Assembly (NCBI RefSeq): GCF_014189505.1
Contig: NZ_CP050301.1
Span: 1,123,501-1,187,500, forward strand
From: Phyllobacterium sp. 628
Lineage (GTDB): Bacteria; Pseudomonadota; Alphaproteobacteria; Rhizobiales; Rhizobiaceae
Length of the DNA stretch: 64,000 nucleotides
Reading direction: 5' to 3'
Position 1 is the first letter of the stretch. The number at the start of each line of letters is the position of its first letter. Shown piece by piece: positions 8,741-18,005 of the stretch. Below the pieces are notes generated by a model, which did no database searches, was not told where the DNA came from, and was given only the letters and a program-made list of their open reading frames with translations. The position numbers and the translations under genes are program-made.

Positions 8741-8965
8741 CTATCTCGCAATTGCTGTCTTATGCGACGGGGTTGGGATTTCGCGACCCTGATCGGCGGC
8801 AGCTTCCAACCATGCACTTATAGCGTCATGAGCATTGTGAACTGCCTCTTCAGGTGTTTTACCATCACTCATGCAGCCCGGCAGGTCAGGCACATATGCA
8901 ACAAAGCCGCCACCGTCGTCTTGGGACAGTGGAGAGACAACGACTGCATAATCGTAATAGATCAT
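8741..8965 (-). CDS. hicB: HicB-type antitoxin
   Basis: A 74-residue protein with the degenerate RNase H-like HicB fold: the segments DYAVVVSPLS, GGGFVAYVPDLPGC and DGKTPEEAVHNAHDAI are typical. In the family this domain binds and neutralises the HicA mRNA interferase. It ends shortly after the fold and lacks the extra C-terminal helix-turn-helix or ribbon-helix-helix domain seen in longer HicB proteins. Its ATG overlaps the hicA stop codon (ATGA), so the pair is translationally coupled with toxin first, the usual hicAB order. Confidence 0.85.
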   Translation of the reverse strand: MIYYDYAVVVSPLSQDDGGGFVAYVPDLPGCMSDGKTPEEAVHNAHDAISAWLEAAADQGREIPTPSHKTAIAR

Positions 8966-9204
8966 GTTGCATCCCCTACGGCTTCAATAAATTCTATGAG
9001 CTTCTTAATGTATACAGCTTTGATGGGCCTATTAAAAGGCACGGTCAAAATGATCAGCTGAGACGGATGTGAGATTTTATAGTGCGAACTACCAGAGCGT
9101 GGCTTTTCGCAACGAACATTAAAATCCTTGCAGACTGCCGCGATGTCCTCAATACGCCAATCCGCTTTTGGGTTCCGGCGCATCCTTTCAAGACGCTTAT
9201 TCAC
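8962..9204 (-). CDS. hicA: HicA-type mRNA interferase toxin
   Basis: An 80-residue small basic protein with the dsRBD-like HicA fold. RSGSSHYKISHPS contains the family's catalytic histidine region, followed by LTVPFNRPIKAVYIKKLIEFI. Family members cleave mRNA and tmRNA in translation-independent fashion. The start given is GTG, preceded by a purine-rich GAAGAAGAG; an ATG 21 bases in (MRRNPKADW) is an equally plausible start and would match many homologues. First gene of the hicA-hicB operon. Confidence 0.85.
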   Translation of the reverse strand: MNKRLERMRRNPKADWRIEDIAAVCKDFNVRCEKPRSGSSHYKISHPSQLIILTVPFNRPIKAVYIKKLIEFIEAVGDAT

Positions 9205-9367
9205 ATGTGTCTCTTCTTCATTTGTGATTTTAAACTGTATAGCAAGCCGTCAGCAGAAGCAGAATTAGCACTTCGTAGCAGGTCCCCAGCTCAGGCACGT
9301 TGATATCTCGGCAGTGGATTTGCTTCATTTACTTGCCATTCACCAAATCCCGTCATATCTCTTAGGT

Positions 9368-10231
9368 ATGGACAGTAAGAAGCCGATGCGGCACACCAGA
9401 CCGAGTGTCTCAGCCAGCATTTTCGCTGCGGTCAAGAATCGCAACAAAAGACCGACCGGCGTGACGAAAGTCGTGCGGAACGATACGGTCATTGCGTCCT
9501 ATAATGTTCACAAATGCGTTGGCATCGACAAGAAGTTTGATCCGGACCGTATTGCACATGTCATCGGCGAGCTCGGTGCGGATGTGGTGGCGGTTCAGGA
9601 AGCGGATAAACGCTTCGGCGAACGGACAGGCCTGCTGGATCTTGCCCGGCTGGAGCGCGAGAACAATCTCGTGCCGGTTCGCGTGGCGTCGCTCTATCCC
9701 AAGGGTCATGGCTGGCACGGTAATCTGCTGCTGTTTCGCGATGGCGTGGTGCGCCGGGTACAACAACTGTCGCTGCCAGGCTTGGAACCACGGGGCGCGC
9801 TCGTCGTCGATCTTGATCTTGAAGCCGGGCCCTTGAGAATTATCGCGGCGCATCTTGGCCTTCTCCGGCATTCACGCATGCAACAGTCCGAAGCGATCCT
9901 CAATGCTGTCCATGCTGATCCATCGAGGCCAACGCTATTGCTTGGCGATTTGAATGAATGGCGCGTGGGCAAGGGCTCATCGCTGCATTTCCTGCATCCC
10001 GTCTTTGATCCGGCAAAAAACGCCGTGCCGAGCTTCCCATCGCGTTTTCCGGTTCTGGCTCTCGATCGGGTGCTCGGCCATCCGCATAGTTTGGTGACGG
10101 GCATCGAAGTGCACGACACGCCATTGGCGCGCGTTGCCTCGGATCATTTGCCGATCAAGGCCTATGTTGATCTGAAAGGCGCGCTGGCAGAAACCGCAGG
10201 CCTTAGAGATAAGGTGAGCCTAGCCAGATAA
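9368..10231 (+). CDS. Endonuclease/exonuclease/phosphatase (EEP) family protein
   Basis: About 287 residues of the EEP fold. Expected metal and catalytic motifs are present in order: IASYNVHK (Asn), VVAVQEAD (Glu), AAHLGLL (His), LLGDLNEW (Asp/Asn) and ASDHLPIKAYV (terminal Asp-His pair). No signal peptide, so probably cytoplasmic. The family includes nucleases, inositol-phosphate and lipid phosphatases, and specificity cannot be read here. It converges with a phospholipase D/cardiolipin synthase gene, overlapping it by 29 bases; the two types are often neighbours in rhizobia as I recall. The start at 9368 is chosen over an upstream frame extension; 9386 is another option. Confidence 0.75.
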   Translation: MDSKKPMRHTRPSVSASIFAAVKNRNKRPTGVTKVVRNDTVIASYNVHKCVGIDKKFDPDRIAHVIGELGADVVAVQEADKRFGERTGLLDLARLERENNLVPVRVASLYPKGHGWHGNLLLFRDGVVRRVQQLSLPGLEPRGALVVDLDLEAGPLRIIAAHLGLLRHSRMQQSEAILNAVHADPSRPTLLLGDLNEWRVGKGSSLHFLHPVFDPAKNAVPSFPSRFPVLALDRVLGHPHSLVTGIEVHDTPLARVASDHLPIKAYVDLKGALAETAGLRDKVSLAR

Positions 10232-11663
10232 TCCGATCGAGCAGTCGCACCCAGAATGAGCGCGCGCGCAAGCTTTGCAACATGACCGGCTTTGCCGATT
10301 CAATCGCTGTATCGATCATTGCTTCAATCTTCGTGGCAAATTCTGCGTTCATAATCTCAAGATCCACCTCGAAATTCAGCCTTAGTGAACGCGGATCAAG
10401 GTTGGATGAGCCGACATAGGCCCATGCGCCGTCGACGGCCAAGAGTTTGGAATGATTGAAATTGCCGCTCGCTCGCCAGATCCGGCAATGGCTCTTCAAA
10501 ATCTGGTCGAACTGCGCCGTCATCGCGCGGTCCACGAGTTTCAGATTGTTGAGCGAGGGAACGACGATATCCACCTCGACGCCGCGCCTCGCGGCTGTAA
10601 CCAGCGCACTGATCAATTCTCGATCCGGCAGAAAATAGGGCGACATGATGCGGATATTGTTCTGGGCAATGGAGAATGCACCCATCAGCACGCGGTGATT
10701 GGCTTCCACGCTTTTGTCCGGACCGGATGGAACGGCGCGGATGAAAATTGGATCACCTGCATGCGTCTCCGGTGAAGCTATCAGCCACGGTTCGCCAGCC
10801 AATTGTTCGCCCGCGGTGAAACGCCAGTCCTCTGATGCAATATGGAAAAGATCGGTGACAATCGGGCCGGTTAGTTGAAAGTGCGTGTCGCGCGCGTTGT
10901 CCTCGCCGACTGTTTCTGCCGAGAAACCTGCTCGGATATTCATGCCACCGGTGAAAGCCGTGGTGCCGTCAATGATGATGATCTTTCGGTGCGTCCGCAG
11001 GTTCGCATAGGGAAGGCGCAGGCCGATAATAATATTACCATTGAAGACATCGGTGGGAACGCCGCCCTTCTTCAGGTAGCCAACAATGCTTGGTATCGAA
11101 TAACGGGCGCCAACCGCATCAATCAACACCCGGACTTGAACCCCGCGTTTGACGGCGGCGATCAGAGCGTCTGCCAGGCGGAGGCCAATTTTATCCCGAT
11201 CGAAGATGTACGTTTCGACGAGGATACTGCGCTTCGCGGCCTCAATCTGCTCAAGCATGCAACGATAGGCATCGTCGCCGCTCTGCAGCATGGTGATATT
11301 GTTGCCTGTCGTCAGGCGGCATCGGCTTACCCGGTCCCCAAGGGTTTTCATCGCGGCGAAACGCTTCTCGAAATGCGCGAGAATATTGGCCTCATTCGCA
11401 TCAAAGCGCATGAGGTGGTCCTGGCCGATTTCATGGAGAAAAGCGCGCTGCGAGCTGATGGACGAGCGTCTGATCCGGTTGATACCGGCCACCGCATAGA
11501 TCAATGCCCCGATCACCGGCGACAGGATGATCACGCCAACCCAGCCGATGGCCGCGCGCACTTCTTCCTTCGTCATGGTCGCATGCACCGCAGCGGGGAC
11601 GCCAAGGACGATGGAAAGAACAAAGAAGATCTGTGGCCAGTAGGCGGGGAGATAATCACTCAT
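10203..11663 (-). CDS. Phospholipase D-like cardiolipin synthase
   Basis: A 486-residue membrane protein with two N-terminal transmembrane segments (about residues 10-30 and 38-60) and two phospholipase D HKD motifs: HRKIIIIDGTTAFTGGMN in the first half and HSKLLAVDGAWAYVGSSN in the second. This is the architecture of ClsA-type cardiolipin synthases, which join two phosphatidylglycerol molecules at the cytoplasmic membrane. It lies 14 bases downstream of the sensor kinase gene on the same strand and may be co-transcribed with it. Its 3' end overlaps the convergent EEP gene. Confidence 0.85.
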   Translation of the reverse strand: MSDYLPAYWPQIFFVLSIVLGVPAAVHATMTKEEVRAAIGWVGVIILSPVIGALIYAVAGINRIRRSSISSQRAFLHEIGQDHLMRFDANEANILAHFEKRFAAMKTLGDRVSRCRLTTGNNITMLQSGDDAYRCMLEQIEAAKRSILVETYIFDRDKIGLRLADALIAAVKRGVQVRVLIDAVGARYSIPSIVGYLKKGGVPTDVFNGNIIIGLRLPYANLRTHRKIIIIDGTTAFTGGMNIRAGFSAETVGEDNARDTHFQLTGPIVTDLFHIASEDWRFTAGEQLAGEPWLIASPETHAGDPIFIRAVPSGPDKSVEANHRVLMGAFSIAQNNIRIMSPYFLPDRELISALVTAARRGVEVDIVVPSLNNLKLVDRAMTAQFDQILKSHCRIWRASGNFNHSKLLAVDGAWAYVGSSNLDPRSLRLNFEVDLEIMNAEFATKIEAMIDTAIESAKPVMLQSLRARSFWVRLLDRIIWLGSPYL

Positions 11664-11677
11664 TTGTGAGTGTCATA

Positions 11678-13177
11678 TCACGATATTGAATCCCGGCGCG
11701 AGCGCCATTCAGCCAGAGACACCGGCTGATCCGGAAGACGGATTTCAAAACTTGTGCCCGCACCTTCGCCGCCCCGCAATTCGATCGTTCCTCCATGTGC
11801 CCGCACCAATTCATGCACAATGGCAAGACCAAGCCCGGTTCCGCCGGATCGGGCCGAACCTTTGAATGCGGTGAACAGGTTTTCGCGCGCCTTGGGCGGC
11901 AGGCCGGGGCCTGTGTCGTCAATGCCGATGATCGATGTTGCGCCGATCTGTCCGGAGGTGATTGTCAACCGCTTGATAATTGATGTCTCGTTGCGGGTGT
12001 CGCCAGCCATGGCCTGCACGGAGTTGCGGCAAAGGTTGGAAATAACCCGGAAAAACTGGTCTGGATCGGCGTCGATCTCAAAATTTTCAGGAACGAGGTT
12101 CTTGAATTCGATTCCGCATTTTGCATCGGGATCAATCATCTCTTCCACATCGCTGACCAATGTGTGCAGTTTTACACGGCGGCGTTGTGGCGGCGGCTCC
12201 TGTGTGCCGCCATAGGCGAGAACCGTCTGCGAATAATTGATGGCGCGGTCGATGGTCCGCACCAGCTTGGGCACCATGCGCTGGATAGCCGGATCGCTAG
12301 CATTGGCAAGGTGATCCGACATCAACTGCGCCGAAGCCAGAATATTGCGCATGTCATGGTTGATCTTGGAAACGGCAAGGCCAAGGTCCGCCAGATGTTT
12401 TTGCTCGGAGAGGGTTCGCTGCAATTGCTGCTGCATATCGGCCAACTCGCGCTGGGCAATTCCAAGTTCATCCTCGCGGTCTTCCGGTTGGATAACCCGC
12501 TGCGGATCGTCCGGGTTGCGCGCAAACGCAAGCATGTTTGCGCTCATGCGTTGAATGGGCCGGACGAGAAGGTGGCTGATGGCAAGAAAGACAAGCCCCG
12601 CCGTGATGATCGAAATGAATGCCGAAACGAAGGCAAAGCCGCGCGCATATTTGAACATGGCGTTGCGCAAGGGTGCATCTGATGTGATCAGTTCAATGAC
12701 CTTGCCCGTATCACCAATCGGTCCATAAACCCGGATAATGCGGTTGCCGCCATTGATGATGGTATCAAAAGCATCACGAATAACCGTGACCGGGTCTGTA
12801 ACGGTCATGTCGATGTGCCGGTCCACTTTTGAAGGCATATCGGTTACGGCCAGAAGACGCGAGGCACCCATTTCACGCAGCGCTATTGCCTTGGTGCCGG
12901 TCGCCAGAAGCACATCGTTCTGAACACTTTGGGGTATGTCCTTGGCATCGCTGGCAGCCAGCACCACACTGGCCGCAGCAACGGTATTAAGTCGGTCTGA
13001 CAGCCATCGCATACGCATGTCAGCCATTGTCGGGATGAAGATCATCACCTCCGCGAGAAGCCCAAACAGCAGCGTGAGCCGCAACAGCTTGCCGGAGAGG
13101 CGGTTGAGCACAGGCAAACGGCTCCCGGCACGGGTGCGCATGCCCGTGGTCACTGGTTCCTGTTGCATTGCACTCAT
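11678..13177 (-). CDS. Membrane sensor histidine kinase (orphan)
   Basis: A 499-residue kinase. Transmembrane helices near residues 32-50 and 178-202 frame a periplasmic sensor of ~125 residues, followed by HAMP. The transmitter has an H-box around [16 protein letters not shown], an N-box [10 protein letters not shown], a G1 box DDTGPGLPP and a G2 box [11 protein letters not shown]. No response-regulator gene is adjacent, so its partner must be elsewhere. It may be co-expressed with the cardiolipin synthase that follows, hinting at an envelope-related signal; this is inference. It is divergent from rpmH. Confidence 0.85.
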   Translation of the reverse strand: MSAMQQEPVTTGMRTRAGSRLPVLNRLSGKLLRLTLLFGLLAEVMIFIPTMADMRMRWLSDRLNTVAAASVVLAASDAKDIPQSVQNDVLLATGTKAIALREMGASRLLAVTDMPSKVDRHIDMTVTDPVTVIRDAFDTIINGGNRIIRVYGPIGDTGKVIELITSDAPLRNAMFKYARGFAFVSAFISIITAGLVFLAISHLLVRPIQRMSANMLAFARNPDDPQRVIQPEDREDELGIAQRELADMQQQLQRTLSEQKHLADLGLAVSKINHDMRNILASAQLMSDHLANASDPAIQRMVPKLVRTIDRAINYSQTVLAYGGTQEPPPQRRRVKLHTLVSDVEEMIDPDAKCGIEFKNLVPENFEIDADPDQFFRVISNLCRNSVQAMAGDTRNETSIIKRLTITSGQIGATSIIGIDDTGPGLPPKARENLFTAFKGSARSGGTGLGLAIVHELVRAHGGTIELRGGEGAGTSFEIRLPDQPVSLAEWRSRRDSIS

Positions 13178-13272
13178 ATTTGCTCCATCAACGCCCGATG
13201 TAGGTCAAACGTTGCGCAGGCACAATAAATCACTTCCGGATTTTTGCCTATTTTTGAATCGTCCAGCATCAA

Positions 13273-13301
13273 TTGACTTATCGCCATCATGCCTCTATAA
13301 G
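13273..13301 (+). promoter_or_regulatory. Probable housekeeping promoter of rpmH-rnpA-yidC
   Basis: TTGACT (13273-13278), a 17-base spacer and TATAAG (13296-13301) give a near-consensus -35/-10 pair pointing at rpmH, with a leader of about 110 bases. It is among the best promoter matches seen in the window, as expected for a ribosomal protein gene. Confidence 0.6.
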
Positions 13302-13419
13302 CCGCGCACGTCCGGGTTGACCGCCCCGGCGGCGTATTTTTATGCGCTAATGGCGGTCCTGATATGCTCCTGTCAAAGAACAGACCACAAGAAGGGCCGC
13401 ACACCGCGGTATTTAAAAA

Positions 13420-13554
13420 ATGAAGCGTACTTATCAGCCATCCAAACTTGTCCGCGCACGTCGTCACGGGTTTCGCGCCCGTATGGCTACTGCAGGCGGC
13501 CGCAAGGTTATCGCAGCACGTCGTGCTCGCGGTCGCAAGCGGTTGTCGGCATAA
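13420..13554 (+). CDS. rpmH: 50S ribosomal protein L34
   Basis: A 44-residue, arginine/lysine-rich protein beginning [20 protein letters not shown] and ending RGRKRLSA, the unmistakable L34 sequence at its usual length. It binds 23S rRNA in the large subunit. It lies 47 bases upstream of rnpA, the near-universal bacterial order. Confidence 0.97.
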   Translation: MKRTYQPSKLVRARRHGFRARMATAGGRKVIAARRARGRKRLSA

Positions 13555-13601
13555 GGCATTCCGCGCAGGTTGCGCGGTTGCCCATCGTTGGCACTACAGG
13601 A

Positions 13602-13964
13602 ATGAATGATCAAAAAACACTCCGCCTTCGCAAGAGAGCGGAGTTTTTGGCTGTTCGGGCCGGAGAAAAACGCCGAGGCGGCTTTTTTCTGCTCGAAGTC
13701 AAAGAGCGCGAAGATCAGAATGGTCCGCCGCGTGTTGGCTTTACAGTCACAAAAAAGAACGGAAACGCTGTTATCCGCAATCGCATCAAGCGCCGGCTGA
13801 AAGAAGCCGTACGCGTCAATGTTGCAGGTGACATGGCTGCCGGAACCGACTATGTGATCGTTGCTCGCCGCGATGCGCTTGATGCGTCTTTTGCGGATTT
13901 ATCCCGGGAACTCTCAAAACGGGTTTCCAAAAAAACACCAAACCGGCGTTCACCCAAGACATGA
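13602..13964 (+). CDS. rnpA: Ribonuclease P protein component
   Basis: A 120-residue basic protein that helps the RNase P RNA remove 5' leaders from tRNA precursors. The diagnostic RNR-type motif [15 protein letters not shown] is present, with RVGFTVTKK ahead of it. The open frame extends far upstream across rpmH and the kinase gene, but the ATG at 13602 ([15 protein letters not shown]) gives the normal family length. It sits between rpmH and yidC; the small yidD gene often found between rnpA and yidC is absent, leaving a 21-base gap. Confidence 0.95.
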   Translation: MNDQKTLRLRKRAEFLAVRAGEKRRGGFFLLEVKEREDQNGPPRVGFTVTKKNGNAVIRNRIKRRLKEAVRVNVAGDMAAGTDYVIVARRDALDASFADLSRELSKRVSKKTPNRRSPKT

Positions 13965-13985
13965 CCGGCCCAACAGGACCCGACA

Positions 13986-15827
13986 ATGGAAACCAACCGT
14001 AATTTCTTTATCACCATTGCTTTGTCCGTCGTGATTTTGGGGCTTTGGCAGGTGTTCTACATGGGCCCGAAGATCGATGCCCAGCGCCAGCAGGCCCAAG
14101 TTGAAGCTTCCCGCCAAGGGCAGACGAAGGTTGACGGTCAGCCAACGACGCCTGCGGGAACACCGGCCAATAATGTGCCGGGAACAACACCGGCAACGCC
14201 AGGTGCCAACATCCCCGGCCAGACGCAGGATGCCGCTCAGGCCGGCACGCTGACGCGCGCCGCCGCTTTGGCTGCCACAAGCCGCGTCAAGATCGATACG
14301 CCGAGCCTCAGTGGCTCCATCAATCTGACCGGTGCCCGCCTCGATGATATTTCACTGAAGGATTACCACGAGACGGTCGACAAGAATTCGCCGATCATTC
14401 AGCTTTTGAGCCCGGCTCAGATGACTGACGGCAATTTTGCTGAAATCGGCTTTACCGGCAACGACGCCACCGGCACCGTGCCAAGCTCGACCACCGTATG
14501 GAGCGTTGAGGGCAATGATACGTTGACACCCTCTGCGCCGGTTACTCTTACTTTCACCAACGAGAAGGGCCTTGTTTTCAAGCGCGCAATCAGCGTTGAC
14601 GACAACTACATGTTTACCGTCAAGGACACTGTCACCAACGGTACCTCGGCTGCTATCTCGCTTGCCTCTTACGGTCGTGTGACCCGCTTCTCCAAGCCGC
14701 TTCATCCCAGCACCTACGTTCTGCATGAAGGCCCGATCGGCGTGATCGGCGACGAAGGTCTGGTTGAATACAAGTTTGCCGCCATCGAGAAGGCGAAGGA
14801 AGTTTCCCCGCCAAAGTCATCCACTGGCGGCTGGGTTGGCATTACCGACAAGTATTGGGCTGCAACACTGATCCCATCGACTGCAAAGCCTTTCCAGGCG
14901 CGCATGTCCTATTTTGAAGACGGACGTCCGCGTTATCAGAGCGATTATCTGTCTGATCCAACGACCATTGAGCCGGGCCAGTCCACGACCATCGAGAACC
15001 TTGTTTTCGCTGGCGCCAAGGAAGTCGGCAAGATCAATGCCTATGAAAAGAACCGCAATGTCCGTCAGTTCGAACTGCTGATCGACTGGGGCTATTTCTA
15101 CTTCATCACCAAGCCGATGTTCTACCTCATCGATTGGCTCTACAAGGCAATCGGCAACTTCGGTGTGGCTATCCTCATCGTGACCGTTCTGCTCAAGGCG
15201 CTGTTCTTCCCGCTGGCCAACAAGTCGTATGCTTCGATGGCCCGCATGAAGATGGTTCAGCCGAAAATGGCCGAAATCCGCGAAAAATATGCGGATGACA
15301 AGGTCAAGCAGCAGCAGGCCATGATGGAGTTGTACAAGACCGAGAAGATCAATCCGATTGCCGGTTGCTGGCCAATCGTCATCCAGATTCCGGTCTTCTT
15401 TGCGCTGTATAAGGTTCTGTATGTCACCATCGAAATGCGCCATGCGCCGTTCTTTGGCTGGATTCAGGATTTGGCTGCGCCGGATCCAACGTCACTCTTC
15501 AACCTCTTTGGTCTTATTCCCTGGACCGTTCCGGCATTCCTGATGATCGGCGTCTGGCCTCTGATCATGGGTGTCACCATGTTCCTGCAGATGCGCATGA
15601 ACCCGACGCCTCCAGATCCCACGCAGGCGATGATCTTCAACTGGATGCCGTTGATCTTCACTTTCATGCTGTCGAGCTTCCCGGCCGGTCTGGTCATCTA
15701 TTGGGCATGGAACAACTTCCTCTCAATCACCCAGCAGGGCATCATCATGAAGCGGCAGGGTGCGAAGATCGAACTGTGGGATAATCTCGCGGGTCTCTTC
15801 AAGAAGAAACCAAAGCCCGCCGAATAG
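13986..15827 (+). CDS. yidC: Membrane protein insertase YidC
   Basis: A 613-residue inner-membrane insertase. An N-terminal anchor (residues 6-24) is followed by a Pro/Ala/Thr/Gln-rich linker, the large periplasmic domain of Gram-negative YidC, and a conserved five-helix core from about residue 375, with the cytoplasmic hairpin ARMKMVQPKMAEIREKY. It inserts membrane proteins alone or with SecYEG. The C-terminal tail is lysine-rich (FKKKPKPAE), typical of ribosome-contacting tails. It closes the rpmH-rnpA-yidC run and is followed by a strong terminator. Confidence 0.96.
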   Translation: METNRNFFITIALSVVILGLWQVFYMGPKIDAQRQQAQVEASRQGQTKVDGQPTTPAGTPANNVPGTTPATPGANIPGQTQDAAQAGTLTRAAALAATSRVKIDTPSLSGSINLTGARLDDISLKDYHETVDKNSPIIQLLSPAQMTDGNFAEIGFTGNDATGTVPSSTTVWSVEGNDTLTPSAPVTLTFTNEKGLVFKRAISVDDNYMFTVKDTVTNGTSAAISLASYGRVTRFSKPLHPSTYVLHEGPIGVIGDEGLVEYKFAAIEKAKEVSPPKSSTGGWVGITDKYWAATLIPSTAKPFQARMSYFEDGRPRYQSDYLSDPTTIEPGQSTTIENLVFAGAKEVGKINAYEKNRNVRQFELLIDWGYFYFITKPMFYLIDWLYKAIGNFGVAILIVTVLLKALFFPLANKSYASMARMKMVQPKMAEIREKYADDKVKQQQAMMELYKTEKINPIAGCWPIVIQIPVFFALYKVLYVTIEMRHAPFFGWIQDLAAPDPTSLFNLFGLIPWTVPAFLMIGVWPLIMGVTMFLQMRMNPTPPDPTQAMIFNWMPLIFTFMLSSFPAGLVIYWAWNNFLSITQQGIIMKRQGAKIELWDNLAGLFKKKPKPAE

Positions 15828-15849
15828 AGCGGGTCAGGATCGAATACCC

Positions 15850-15877
15850 AAAGCCCCCGCGACAAACGGGGGCTTTT
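15850..15877 (+). terminator. Intrinsic terminator after yidC
   Basis: AAAGCCCCCG (15850-15859), a 7-base loop and CGGGGGCTTT (15867-15876) form a perfect 10-bp stem ending in a T-run. It lies 22 bases after the yidC stop codon and separates that operon from yihA. Confidence 0.9.
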
Positions 15878-15976
15878 CATTTGTGCTGAATGGGCCGGTC
15901 AGTTGACAAGGCTCGGATAACATTGAATGCAATGGCAGGTGATAAACAACTGCCAAGACAATGGACGGAAAAGAAC

Positions 15977-16648
15977 GTGAGTGAAGCCAGCGAAAAAGCC
16001 GCCAGACTGATCGAAAAGGGCAGAATGCTCTTTGCACAGGGCTGGGTCTTCATCCGGGGTGTTCCGGCGATGAAATTCCTGCCGCCGGAAGGCCCGCTGG
16101 AAATAGCCTTTGCCGGCCGTTCCAATGTCGGCAAGTCGTCGCTGATCAATGCAATCATTGGCCAGAAGGGCTTGGCCCGCACATCCAACACGCCGGGGCG
16201 GACACAGGAACTCAATTATTTCGTTCCCGACGGCCATACGGGTACAGATGGCGATCTGCCGCCGCTCGCCGTTGTCGATATGCCGGGTTATGGTTTTGCT
16301 GAAGCGCCGAAGGAGCAAGTCGATGCCTGGACGCGGCTTGTTTTTGATTATCTGCGCGGCCGTACCACGCTCAAGCGTGTGTATCTGCTGATCGATGCGC
16401 GCCATGGCGTCAAAAAGAACGATGCGGAAGTGCTTGACCTGCTTGACCGGGCTGCCGTCTCCTATCAGATCGTGTTGACCAAGATCGACAAGATCAAGCC
16501 AGCCGGTGTACCGCGTTTGATGGAAGAAACGGCGCTCGCCATCAAAAAGCGTGCCGCTGCCTATCCTCATATTTTGGCGACATCGTCGGAAAAAGGCGCG
16601 GGCCTTGATGATCTGCGCGCAGCGATAGCCCTGCTTCTCGAAGAATAG
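15977..16648 (+). CDS. yihA: Ribosome biogenesis GTPase YihA/YsxC (EngB)
   Basis: A GTPase needed for large-subunit assembly and, in many bacteria, for division. Motifs: G1 GRSNVGKS, the Thr-containing [14 protein letters not shown]3 VVDMPGYG, G4 LTKIDK and G5 [10 protein letters not shown] place the start at GTG 15977 ([11 protein letters not shown]): GGAAAAG lies just upstream and the resulting 223 residues fit the usual family length. An ATG at 15890 in the same frame would add 29 poorly conserved residues and begins only 13 bases after the terminator. Confidence 0.93.
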   Translation: MSEASEKAARLIEKGRMLFAQGWVFIRGVPAMKFLPPEGPLEIAFAGRSNVGKSSLINAIIGQKGLARTSNTPGRTQELNYFVPDGHTGTDGDLPPLAVVDMPGYGFAEAPKEQVDAWTRLVFDYLRGRTTLKRVYLLIDARHGVKKNDAEVLDLLDRAAVSYQIVLTKIDKIKPAGVPRLMEETALAIKKRAAAYPHILATSSEKGAGLDDLRAAIALLLEE

Positions 16649-16658
16649 CTTCGTTCGG

Positions 16659-17390
16659 TCAGATACTGCTGACAGACCCTGCCGCGACGACGGCACCTGT
16701 TGGGGCGCCGCTTGGCGAGCCGCCGACTGGTTCTACTGAAATTGCCAAAGTCGTGCCGTCGCGCAGCTTTGCAGCTGTTGCGGCGGGCACATTGAATTCC
16801 GTGACCTTTGGCGATTTAAGCACGCCAAGCGAAACCGGCGCATCTTTGCCGGCGATCAGCCAAAGTTCCAGCGACTTGTCTTGCGGCAGTTCACCCGCGA
16901 CGAGCGTGATCTTCAGCTTTCTCGACTTGTCGTCGAAGATGGCGACACTGCGCACCGGCCCGGTATCACTCGCCATCGACGCGACCAATTGAGAGGGCGC
17001 TTGTCCGGCTTGGCGCTGGATGAATTCACGGCCGAAATTGACAACGACCAATGCAAGCGCCGCGAAAGCTACGATCCGCCAGAAAGCAAGACTGTTCCAG
17101 AACGATACGCCAGTTCCCGCGCGGCCGGAATCAATGCCGAACAGGCGCTGATCAACTTCGCTCTTGAGATATTGTGGAGCCGTTACCGGCTGGAATTCAT
17201 CATCAAGCGGATCGAGATGCCGCTGCCAATTGGAAACAAGGCGGGCAAAAGCCGCGTCGCTTTCGATACGCCGCGCAACCTCGCGCCGCTCCGGATCGGG
17301 GAGCACGCCCAGCACATACTCGGCAGCGACAAAATCGTCGCCTTCCGGCATTGTGTCATCGTGGGGTATCGTGCTCATCCTTCCAGACAT
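16659..17390 (-). CDS. Anti-sigma factor (RskA family)
   Basis: A 243-residue membrane anti-sigma factor. The N-terminal cytosolic ~85 residues (FVAAEYVLGVLPDPERREVARR) are the sigma-binding part, one transmembrane helix lies near residues 105-122, and the rest is an extracytoplasmic RskA domain with the typical ELWLIAGKDAPVSLGVL core. It should hold the cognate sigma factor inactive until an envelope signal triggers its release or proteolysis. The gene begins inside the end of the sigma gene; a second ATG at 17378 forms an ATGA overlap, so the exact start is uncertain by four codons. Confidence 0.85.
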   Translation of the reverse strand: MSGRMSTIPHDDTMPEGDDFVAAEYVLGVLPDPERREVARRIESDAAFARLVSNWQRHLDPLDDEFQPVTAPQYLKSEVDQRLFGIDSGRAGTGVSFWNSLAFWRIVAFAALALVVVNFGREFIQRQAGQAPSQLVASMASDTGPVRSVAIFDDKSRKLKITLVAGELPQDKSLELWLIAGKDAPVSLGVLKSPKVTEFNVPAATAAKLRDGTTLAISVEPVGGSPSGAPTGAVVAAGSVSSI

Positions 17391-17914
17391 TCCTTCAGTT
17401 TCATCAGGCTGCGGCGCAGCCAGGTTCGCATTGTATTCAAAGGTACGCGGTGGCGTATGGCCAGCAATTCATAACTCTCACCGTTCAGATAGGCACCCCG
17501 AACGGCTGACGCCCTCTCAGTGTCCAACTGATTGAGGCAGTCATTGATACGGCGTGTTTCTCCTGATGCAATTGCGGACTGTTCGGGATTGGGCGACGGT
17601 TCGGCAATACCCACGGCTTTTTCCAGTTCGGCTGCAGCAGGTTTGCGGGCACGCAGCACATCAATGGAATGATTGCGTGCGATAGCCACCAGCCATGAAA
17701 TGGGGCTGGTATCTGCGACCGCAAACCGGTCGGCCTTGTTCCAGATCTTGACGTAGATATCCTGTAGCGCATCCTCAGCTTCCGATCGATTGCCCAAGAT
17801 ACGCAGGCATACGCCGAATAGTTTCGCGCTTGTGGAGGTATAAAGGATATCGAATGCTGCACGGTCACGCAGGGTGACCCGTGAAATCAATTCTGATATG
17901 CCTTCGGGTGTCAT
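17375..17914 (-). CDS. ECF-type RNA polymerase sigma factor (SigK-like)
   Basis: A 179-residue group IV sigma factor. Region 2 contains EAEDALQDIYVKIWNKADRF (-10 recognition and core binding), and region 4 contains the helix-turn-helix YELLAIRHRVPLNTMRTWLRR that reads the -35 element. It is paired with, and overlaps, the RskA-like anti-sigma gene, the usual layout of SigK/RskA systems. The start at 17914 (MTPEGISEL) is chosen because an upstream in-frame TTG at 17977 is itself the -35 box of a good promoter. Confidence 0.88.
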   Translation of the reverse strand: MTPEGISELISRVTLRDRAAFDILYTSTSAKLFGVCLRILGNRSEAEDALQDIYVKIWNKADRFAVADTSPISWLVAIARNHSIDVLRARKPAAAELEKAVGIAEPSPNPEQSAIASGETRRINDCLNQLDTERASAVRGAYLNGESYELLAIRHRVPLNTMRTWLRRSLMKLKECLEG

Positions 17915-17948
17915 ACGACGGGCGTTTCCAACTCGTTGATTGCGTAAC

Positions 17949-17977
17949 TTAAATCTGCCTACGGGACGTTCTGTCAA
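17949..17977 (-). promoter_or_regulatory. Candidate promoter of the sigma/anti-sigma operon
   Basis: On the minus strand TTGACA (17977-17972), a 17-base spacer and ATTTAA (17954-17949) make a housekeeping-type promoter about 35 bases ahead of the chosen sigma-gene start. I saw no ECF-type GGAAC...GTT pair with correct spacing here, so autoregulation is not evident. Confidence 0.45.
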
Positions 17978-18005
17978 TGCTTGCCCTGTAAAAACGTTCC
18001 CAACG

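Noticed and set aside
12936-13601. Long N-terminal extension of the rnpA frame
   Set aside because: It would run across rpmH and the 5' end of the kinase gene; RnpA has a normal length from 13602.
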